A DNA stretch of 12,208 bases, taken from assembly GCA_021802085.1 (NCBI GenBank), contig JAKAAZ010000096.1:1-12208 (forward strand), written 5' to 3'. The translations under genes and the position numbers were made by a program. This document shows, one piece after another, positions 8,019 to 12,208 of the stretch (positions within the stretch are counted from its first letter, which is position 1; each line of letters starts with the position of its first letter). The DNA is from Acidobacteriota bacterium (lineage in GTDB: Bacteria > Acidobacteriota > Terriglobia > Terriglobales > Acidobacteriaceae). Below the pieces are notes generated by a model. It worked only from the letters and a program-made list of their open reading frames with translations. It had not been told where the DNA came from and did not search any database.

Positions 8019-9044
8019 ATGATCTCTGTAGTCGTGCCTATCTACAATGAAGAGGAATTAATTTTTCAATTCCATGAAGCTGTTGCAGACGCATTGAGCA
8101 CTGTGGACGAAGATTGGGAGGTAGTGTATGTGAACGATGGTTCCAAAGACTCGTCTTTGGAACTGCTCAGGGAGCTGCAGATCTCCGACTCCCACATAGT
8201 GGTGGTCGATCTGTCGCGCAACTGGGGACACATGGGCGCCATTTCGGCCGGCTTGCAAACCGCGCGCGGCGAGGGAGTCATTCTGATGGATGGAGATTTC
8301 CAGGACCCACCAGAAGTCTTGCCACAACTGATCGATGCCTGGCGCGGCGGCGCTCAGGTGGTGATCGGCGTGAGACGGAGCCGCAAGGAACGGCGCAAGA
8401 TTCTGGCGAAGCTATTCCCTCTTTTCTATCGTGTTCTTGCTTCTCTCTCCGACTACCCCATCCCCTTAAATGCCGGCATATTCAGCCTGATGGATCGTCA
8501 AGTCGTTGACTCAATCAATGGCCTGCGAGAAGGGAACCGGTACCTGCCCGGTTTGCGCGCCTGGGTAGGTTATAAAAATACCGTCGTTTTCTATGATCGC
8601 CAGGATCGGCTGGCTGGCGATGGCAAACTCTCATTCATCAGCCGGATCAAGTACGCGATGGATGCGATCACAAGTTTCAGTTACAAACCTCTGCGACTTT
8701 GCCTCCTGCTATCCTGCTTTTTTCAGTGCATCGTTGCGATTCTTGCGATGCTTGCGATATCTTCCGTTTTCTCCAAAAGTCCAATTTACACTGTAGGACT
8801 CGGCCTAGCTGCTGCAATATTCCTGGTCGGGGGTATGCTGCTCCTTTGTCTGGGGCTGCTGGGCGAATATCTGGGGCGCGTGTATGACGAGGTGCGAAGC
8901 CGGCCCATCTCAATCATCAATAAAGTCCACTATGCGCCAGAGATGATCGCCGCTCGAACCGCTACCGAGCTCAAAGCCGTAGGTTCCGCCCTCGAATACG
9001 ACGAAACAGAGCCAGCGATCAAACTGGAAAGACGAGTGGGATAG
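8019..9044 (+). CDS. GT2 glycosyltransferase, polyprenyl-phosphate (GtrB/ArnC/DPM1-like) type
   Basis: The 341-residue product is expected to move a sugar from a nucleotide donor to a polyprenyl phosphate at the inner face of the membrane, supplying a lipid-linked sugar for envelope glycans. The N-terminal GT-A domain shows VVVPIYNEEE (4-13), YVNDGSKDSS (37-46), LSRNWGHMGAISAGL (65-79), and the metal-binding DGD at 91-93 followed by FQDPPE. LMDRQVVD (157-164) and the TSFSYKPLR segment before the first helix (218-226) are also characteristic. Two C-terminal membrane helices (about 227-250 and 256-280) and the tail GEYLGRVYDEVRSRP complete the family architecture and length. Differences from common members are NAGIF at 151-155, where DxGDF is usual, and AGDGKLS at 199-205, where a GESKY-like motif is usual. 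The start is supported by GGGGG 4 nt upstream. The sugar is not predictable. It may work with the GT-C-like protein upstream. Confidence 0.95.
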   Translation: MISVVVPIYNEEELIFQFHEAVADALSTVDEDWEVVYVNDGSKDSSLELLRELQISDSHIVVVDLSRNWGHMGAISAGLQTARGEGVILMDGDFQDPPEVLPQLIDAWRGGAQVVIGVRRSRKERRKILAKLFPLFYRVLASLSDYPIPLNAGIFSLMDRQVVDSINGLREGNRYLPGLRAWVGYKNTVVFYDRQDRLAGDGKLSFISRIKYAMDAITSFSYKPLRLCLLLSCFFQCIVAILAMLAISSVFSKSPIYTVGLGLAAAIFLVGGMLLLCLGLLGEYLGRVYDEVRSRPISIINKVHYAPEMIAARTATELKAVGSALEYDETEPAIKLERRVG

Positions 9045-9052
9045 AACAATTC

Positions 9053-9094
9053 CACGCCAGGTAGTTCGAGCTGCCAGCGTGTCCACGGGTTTTT
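9053..9094 (+). terminator. Possible intrinsic terminator after the glycosyltransferase gene
   Basis: Beginning 9 nt after the stop codon, CACG (9053-9056) pairs with CGTG (9078-9081) and GGTAG (9060-9064) with CTGCC (9071-9075) across the TTCGAG loop. A bulge and an A-A mismatch interrupt the stem. A run of five T follows at 9090-9094, but 8 nt beyond the stem, which is further than ideal. Confidence 0.33.
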
Positions 9095-9197
9095 CAGTGA
9101 TGAAAAGCTGCGCCATGCGATTCTTGACGGGCCATCTTCACTGTCCCAGTCTGGGAGGGCTTCAGCGAGCGCGCCGGAAGATAATGTTAGCTAAGTG

Positions 9198-9459
9198 ATG
9201 GCTGAGTATCGACGCGGCGCGCACACGGAATTCGAGATCCACCTGCACATCGTGTTTACCACGAAGTACGGGTAGCCGGCCTTGAGCGGGGAAGTGGCGA
9301 CTCGGGTGCGGGACATGGTTCGGGAAATCCGCGCAGCATGAGGTAAAGATTAAGAAAGGGCATGTGGCGAAAGACCACGTGCATCTGTTTGTGTCGATCC
9401 CGCCGCAGGTGACGATCAGCCGGTTGCTGCAATGACTGAAAGGGAAGACGGCGCACCAT
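9198..9459 (+). pseudogene. tnpA: Decayed IS200/IS605-family Y1 (HUH) transposase tnpA remnant
   Basis: The ATG at 9198 opens a frame reading HLHIVFTTKYG, matching the conserved start of IS200-type transposases (H.H.VF.TKYR). The frame then hits TAG at 9273-9275. The same frame continues with PALSGEVATRVRDMVREIRA until a frameshift near 9336-9341. After a shift of one base the homology resumes as HEVKIKKGHVAKDHVHLFVS, with the HUH metal site (His-Val-His) at 9376-9384. It continues through IPPQVTISRLLQ, a second in-frame stop (TGA, 9433-9435), and LKGKTAHH. Homology ends there, before the C-terminal helix that carries the catalytic tyrosine. Two stops, a frameshift and a missing end make this inactive. 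The family normally has about 130-150 residues and moves single-stranded DNA with subterminal hairpins. No TnpB gene or intact hairpin ends were recognised nearby. Confidence 0.85.
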
Positions 9460-9624
9460 CCTAAAAACGGCAGTCGAAATGCGTCAGAATGGCCAACTGG
9501 TTCAAAGCAAAAACGGTTGCAAACATTGAGGATTTCGCTGTTTTGGTCAGATGCGGAGCAGTGCAAAGTGCCACTGAAACAACACCTTGCCGCTCCCCTC
9601 CACTTTTAACTCCCGTTTTTAGGT
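9460..9624. repeat. Inverted-repeat-bounded unit of about 165 bp (MITE-like)
   Basis: CCTAAAAACGG at 9460-9470 recurs inverted as CCGTTTTTAGG at 9613-9623. Extending inward, 14 of 15 bases match (…ACGGCAGT against …ACGGGAGT read on the other strand). The left arm starts precisely where the tnpA homology stops. The interior codes for nothing convincing, although a minus-strand frame is open across it. No flanking target duplication is obvious, and the tnpA homology does not resume on the right. It could be a small non-autonomous insertion or the scar of a larger one. Confidence 0.45.
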
Positions 9625-9749
9625 AGATTTTTAGTGCGGCAGTGGGCGAATGGGGTAGCGATGGAAACCGGGTGGAATCCATTAACTGCAACTGTAGCAC
9701 TCGTATCCGGAGTCTTAAATTCGCTAAAGAAATGATTCTCGACCTTGTA

Positions 9750-9884
9750 TCAATGCACGACTTCTAGCCTGCCCTGTGCTACTGTTCGAATCACTTCCAT
9801 CAATCGAATTGTTGAATGAACTTCAGAGACAGTCATTAGCAAACGTTCAAATGTCTTTTCTGCATCTGCAGTCAGTTTCAACAT
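9750..9884 (-). CDS. Possible 44-residue small protein
   Basis: On the minus strand the ATG at 9884 begins a 44-codon frame ending with TGA at 9752-9750. The translation (MLKLTADAEKTFERLLMTVS..., ending GRLEVVH) has the residue balance and heptad-like spacing of an amphipathic helix rather than a random frame. The frame remains open upstream for about 25 codons (…GFSRNLTSKLSPDLPVRRW). It may therefore be the tail of an older, longer gene or start at a TTG. No strong ribosome site precedes the ATG (AGGCGTTGG is only weakly placed). I do not recognise the family, and it could be a chance frame in decayed DNA. Confidence 0.25.
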   Translation of the reverse strand: MLKLTADAEKTFERLLMTVSEVHSTIRLMEVIRTVAQGRLEVVH

Positions 9885-10028
9885 CCAACGCCTGACTGGT
9901 AGATCGGGCGACAATTTGCTCGTTAGGTTTCGCGAAAAACCGTAAGGAAATCCTGAGCATTACTGCTGGTAAGCCACAATGTTTGCAAGCCGCTGACGTT
10001 TGGCAGAAAGTCAGCATCTTACTTCATT

Positions 10029-10053
10029 ATTCACATGCCTATCTGCTGTGAAT
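10029..10053. promoter_or_regulatory. 7-11-7 dyad upstream of the methyltransferase gene
   Basis: ATTCACA (10029-10035) and TGTGAAT (10047-10053) are perfect inverted arms separated by 11 nt, centred about 165 nt before the methyltransferase start. It could be an operator for a dimeric regulator or a weak hairpin. No promoter could be aligned with it. Confidence 0.25.
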
Positions 10054-10204
10054 GGCCGGAAGACCAGGAGCCTCTAGCACGTGAATATGTGCAAGGAGTT
10101 CAACTTTCCGCTCTGGCATCGGATTGTTTTACGGGTTATGCTCGCCGTTGCAAACAGTGATGGCCGGTCTTCACCTGGAAATCTCAGTTGTGGAGGTATT
10201 CGCT

Positions 10205-11161
10205 GTGGGCAGCATCATGCGAAGTGCGAGGATGAGGACAGCTGTTTCGTCTTTGTTTCGATTTGTGCAAGCGGAATTGGGTGTAAGCGTGACGCCCTCG
10301 CATTTCTATTTTCCGGTTCCCAATCTGAAGTCTCTGCAGCGCAAGAATTGGAACACCTGTCGTCCTTGCGCTGCATTCGACTTCCGGCTACCGAGCCAGA
10401 TAGAACGAGTAGAAAGTGAACTTCTTCCGTTCGCCGAAGAGTGGAGCTTTCCTGAAAAAGACTCAGGAGATAAGTACACTTTTCACTTCAACAACGGCTT
10501 CTTCGAGCACGTCGATGCTGAAGTCGCCTACTCCTTTGTTCGTGCGCGCAAGCCGAAGCGAATCATCGAGATCGGCAGTGGCAATACTACCCTCTTGCTG
10601 ACGGCCGCCCTTGGAAAGAACGCAGCCGCTGGATTTCCTGGCGAGTTGATCGGCATCGAGCCAAATCCGGCTGGGTTTCTCCGGGATGGCATTCCGGGCC
10701 TGACGCAGCTCATTGAAACCCCGGTACAGGCAGTGTCCCTCGACCTGTTTCGCACTTTGCAAGCGAACGACATCCTGTTTATCGATTCCAGTCATGTAGT
10801 TTCGATGGACAGCGATGTTGTGTATGAATGCCTTCACATCCTTCCTGAACTCGCGCCTGGAGTGCTCGTGCACTTTCACGATGTATTTACCCCGCTCGAC
10901 TACCCACAAAAATTCGTAATGACGAACCTCTGCTTCTGGGGCGAGCAGTATCTGCTCGAAGCCTTCTTGTCATTTAACCCCAGCTACAAGGTGGCGTGGT
11001 CGGGGAGCGCGATGCAGCAATTCCATCCGGACGTTCTCCGGCAGGCTTTTGCAAAGTGGGAAAACAGTTTCACCAGGATGCCTGAGGATCTGAAGGTGTT
11101 TGCTCCGACTCAGGACGGCTTGAACGTATGGCCATGCAGCTTCTGGATCGCCAGGGAATAG
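10205..11161 (+). CDS. Class I SAM-dependent methyltransferase (Methyltransf_24-like)
   Basis: GTG 10205 was chosen because GGAGG (10192-10196) lies 8 nt upstream, giving 318 residues. The frame is open back to an ATG at 10124, but no ribosome site supports that start. The Rossmann core starts at RIIEIGSGNTT with the SAM-binding E122-x-G-x-G126. It continues with IGIEPNP (acidic E152 for the ribose hydroxyls), DILFIDSSHV (D194, H197), and LVHFHDVFTP (H223, H225, D226), which forms the usual end of the fold and may help bind the substrate or a metal. An N-terminal part of about 100 residues carries a C-x-x-C pair (C52, C55) and the segment FHFNNGFFEHVDAEV, which is typical of this group. A small C-terminal extension ends in CSFWIARE. 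Such enzymes are common in glycan and surface-polymer clusters, but the substrate is unknown. The gene stands alone between mobile-looking stretches, so it may be accessory. Confidence 0.9.
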   Translation: MGSIMRSARMRTAVSSLFRFVQAELGVSVTPSHFYFPVPNLKSLQRKNWNTCRPCAAFDFRLPSQIERVESELLPFAEEWSFPEKDSGDKYTFHFNNGFFEHVDAEVAYSFVRARKPKRIIEIGSGNTTLLLTAALGKNAAAGFPGELIGIEPNPAGFLRDGIPGLTQLIETPVQAVSLDLFRTLQANDILFIDSSHVVSMDSDVVYECLHILPELAPGVLVHFHDVFTPLDYPQKFVMTNLCFWGEQYLLEAFLSFNPSYKVAWSGSAMQQFHPDVLRQAFAKWENSFTRMPEDLKVFAPTQDGLNVWPCSFWIARE

Positions 11162-11256
11162 CTAGCGTCGCTCCACTTGAGCCGTGCCCGGAGAACATCG
11201 AAGAAGCTGCTTCCCTTAGTTCGAATTAGGCGCGTGATATACGGTGACCGACAGCA

Positions 11257-12208
11257 GTGCAGGCCGCCGCCGCCCGACTCAGCCCGCAGCTCATCCGCAA
11301 ACAACTCGACTACTGGACGTTCCTGCTGGGGCCGAAGTTCTCGAAGAAAGAGCGCGGCCGGATGAACCTGTCGCGCTTCTACGCCATCAGTCAAATCGAG
11401 TACTGCCGCAACTTCATCTTCAAACGCAACTTTCCCATCCACAAAATCTTCGAGCGCAGTTGCGAAATCGGCCTGTGGAGGTTGACGGCCAACCGCATCG
11501 GCGAGATCTTCGGCGTGCGGCTGAACAAGCGGCTGCGCGGCAAGCTGGCCACCGTGATCGATCAGATCGAGCACGGCCACCACGTCTTCCGCGCCTACTG
11601 GAAACACGCCTTTCTCAAGCAGTACGAGAAATTCTCCCGCTATCTGCGCAACGAACTGGTCTCCAACAATCTGCACGACTTCGGCCTGAAGAAGGGGCTG
11701 GACCATCTCGACGCCGCGCGCAAAAAGTTCCAGGCCATCACCGACCGCTTCGCCGGTTTCCAGGCCCAGTCTCTGAACGTCCATGTGGATTTTCCGCTGC
11801 TACAGAGGCTGGCCCTGCCCGTCACCATCGGTACAGTCCGCGCTCCAGGAATCAAAATCCAGGACACCCGGGTTATTCGCCTGCTGGAAGTCCTGCTGCA
11901 TGGCGGCAACATCGTTGGCGGCTCGACGGCCAAACAAATCCATGAAGCCGTCCTCACTACCTTTCATCTCTCCCCCAGACAATACGGGCTGAACCAGCTC
12001 CGCTACGACCTGCGCAAGCTCAAAGGGCACGGCCTGCTGGAACGCGATGGCCGTCGCTACGCCTACCGTCTCACCACCAAAGGCGTGCAGGTCGCGCTGC
12101 TCTTTCTGTTCTTTCACAAGCGACTCTGCGGCCCGCTGGCCAACAGCCTCTTCCACCACAAACCCGACCCGCAAAGCAGACCGAACAGTCAACTGGAAGC
12201 CGCCTACC
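11257..12208 (+). CDS. Uncharacterised protein with C-terminal winged helix (3' end beyond window)
   Basis: This frame runs without a stop for 317 codons and leaves the window at the right edge. It opens after an in-frame TGA at 11245-11247. The first start is GTG 11257 with GGTGA 9 nt before it, giving VQAAAARLSPQLIRKQLDYW; ATG 11362 is an internal alternative. The N-terminal two thirds are helical and rich in basic and aromatic residues (SQIEYCRNFIFKRNFPIHK, then EIFGVRLNKRLRGKL and AYWKHAFLKQYEKFSRYLRN). Residues about 202-290 look like a winged helix: IQDTRVIRLLEVLL, a helix around QIHEAVL, a recognition-helix candidate LNQLRYDLRKLKGHGL, then the wing ERDGRRYAYRLTTKG. I know similar hypothetical proteins from acidobacterial and other soil bacterial genomes, often in several copies, but no function. 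A DNA-binding role, possibly tied to a mobile element, is inference. It is visibly GC-richer than the preceding DNA. Confidence 0.85.
   Translation, partial: MQAAAARLSPQLIRKQLDYWTFLLGPKFSKKERGRMNLSRFYAISQIEYCRNFIFKRNFPIHKIFERSCEIGLWRLTANRIGEIFGVRLNKRLRGKLATVIDQIEHGHHVFRAYWKHAFLKQYEKFSRYLRNELVSNNLHDFGLKKGLDHLDAARKKFQAITDRFAGFQAQSLNVHVDFPLLQRLALPVTIGTVRAPGIKIQDTRVIRLLEVLLHGGNIVGGSTAKQIHEAVLTTFHLSPRQYGLNQLRYDLRKLKGHGLLERDGRRYAYRLTTKGVQVALLFLFFHKRLCGPLANSLFHHKPDPQSRPNSQLEAAY

Larger units (their letters stand above)
9625..10204. other. Gene-poor region between transposon scar and methyltransferase gene
   Basis: This stretch is more AT-rich than its neighbours and holds no gene I can support firmly. 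It contains a 33-codon GTG frame (9634-9735), a 44-residue minus-strand frame listed separately (9750-9884), and a dyad (10029-10053). No tRNA cloverleaf or recognisable riboswitch core was seen. The run of fragments suggests decayed mobile DNA. Confidence 0.5.

Noticed and set aside
9162..9566. Minus-strand frame of 134 codons
   Set aside because: It is antisense to the tnpA remnant, whose conserved blocks are on the plus strand, and its translation is rich in Cys and Phe without a fold pattern.
9634..9735. 33-codon plus-strand frame starting GTG
   Set aside because: Too short, with no ribosome site and no homology I recognise. It sits next to the inverted-repeat scar and is probably chance.
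7956..10158. 13-nt direct repeat CGTTGCAAACAGT at 7956 and 10146
   Set aside because: About one 13-mer match is expected by chance in a window of this size, and the flanks do not match.
11110..11784. Minus-strand frame of 224 codons
   Set aside because: It is the antisense mirror of the winged-helix gene and the methyltransferase end. Its Val/Ala/Leu/Glu-rich low-complexity translation is typical of a GC-rich antisense shadow.
11244..11945. Plus-strand frame of 233 codons starting GTG at 11244
   Set aside because: It is the shifted frame of the winged-helix gene, dominated by Arg, Pro, Gln and His, and it stops inside it.

Overview
The window looks like a chromosomal segment of a moderately GC-rich Gram-negative bacterium. 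The style of the proteins fits an Acidobacteriota (Terriglobia-like) genome: a giant TPR protein, Ig-like periplasmic proteins ending in a GN.vpDGT-type motif, a GtrB-like glycosyltransferase, and an uncharacterised winged-helix protein of a kind often seen in acidobacterial accessory DNA. That taxonomic guess rests on family resemblance only, not on a marker gene. No rRNA, tRNA or CRISPR array was seen.

Left part (1-3300, minus strand): one open frame of at least 1100 codons runs off the left edge without a stop. It encodes an exported protein made almost entirely of tetratricopeptide repeats. Head to head with it, on the plus strand (3342-7763), lies a tightly packed four-gene unit in which each downstream start overlaps the preceding stop by 4 nt (GTGA, GTGA, ATGA). 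Its products are a polytopic membrane protein with GT-C-like/PTPS_related features, a membrane-anchored or exported protein with an NTF2-like fold and two FxLYD-like modules, a secreted protein with three Ig-like modules, and a small secreted protein that may be NTF2-like. Every product is predicted to sit in or beyond the inner membrane, so the locus looks like an envelope or exopolysaccharide assembly module. The exact product is unknown.

Middle (7764-9044): a 255-bp gap holding a bulged hairpin and a possible promoter is followed by a GT2 glycosyltransferase with two C-terminal membrane helices (polyprenyl-phosphate glycosyltransferase type), which fits the envelope-glycan theme. A terminator-like hairpin follows it.

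Accessory part (9045-12208): first comes a decayed IS200/IS605-type Y1 transposase (two in-frame stops, one frameshift, truncated). It ends exactly where an inverted-repeat-bounded unit of about 165 bp begins. Then comes about 580 bp with no convincing gene, except for one possible 44-residue minus-strand ORF and a dyad. A class I SAM-dependent methyltransferase follows. Last is an unterminated plus-strand frame running off the right edge that encodes an uncharacterised protein with a C-terminal winged helix. Both edge genes are incomplete, and each is hidden behind long antisense or shifted-frame shadow ORFs.
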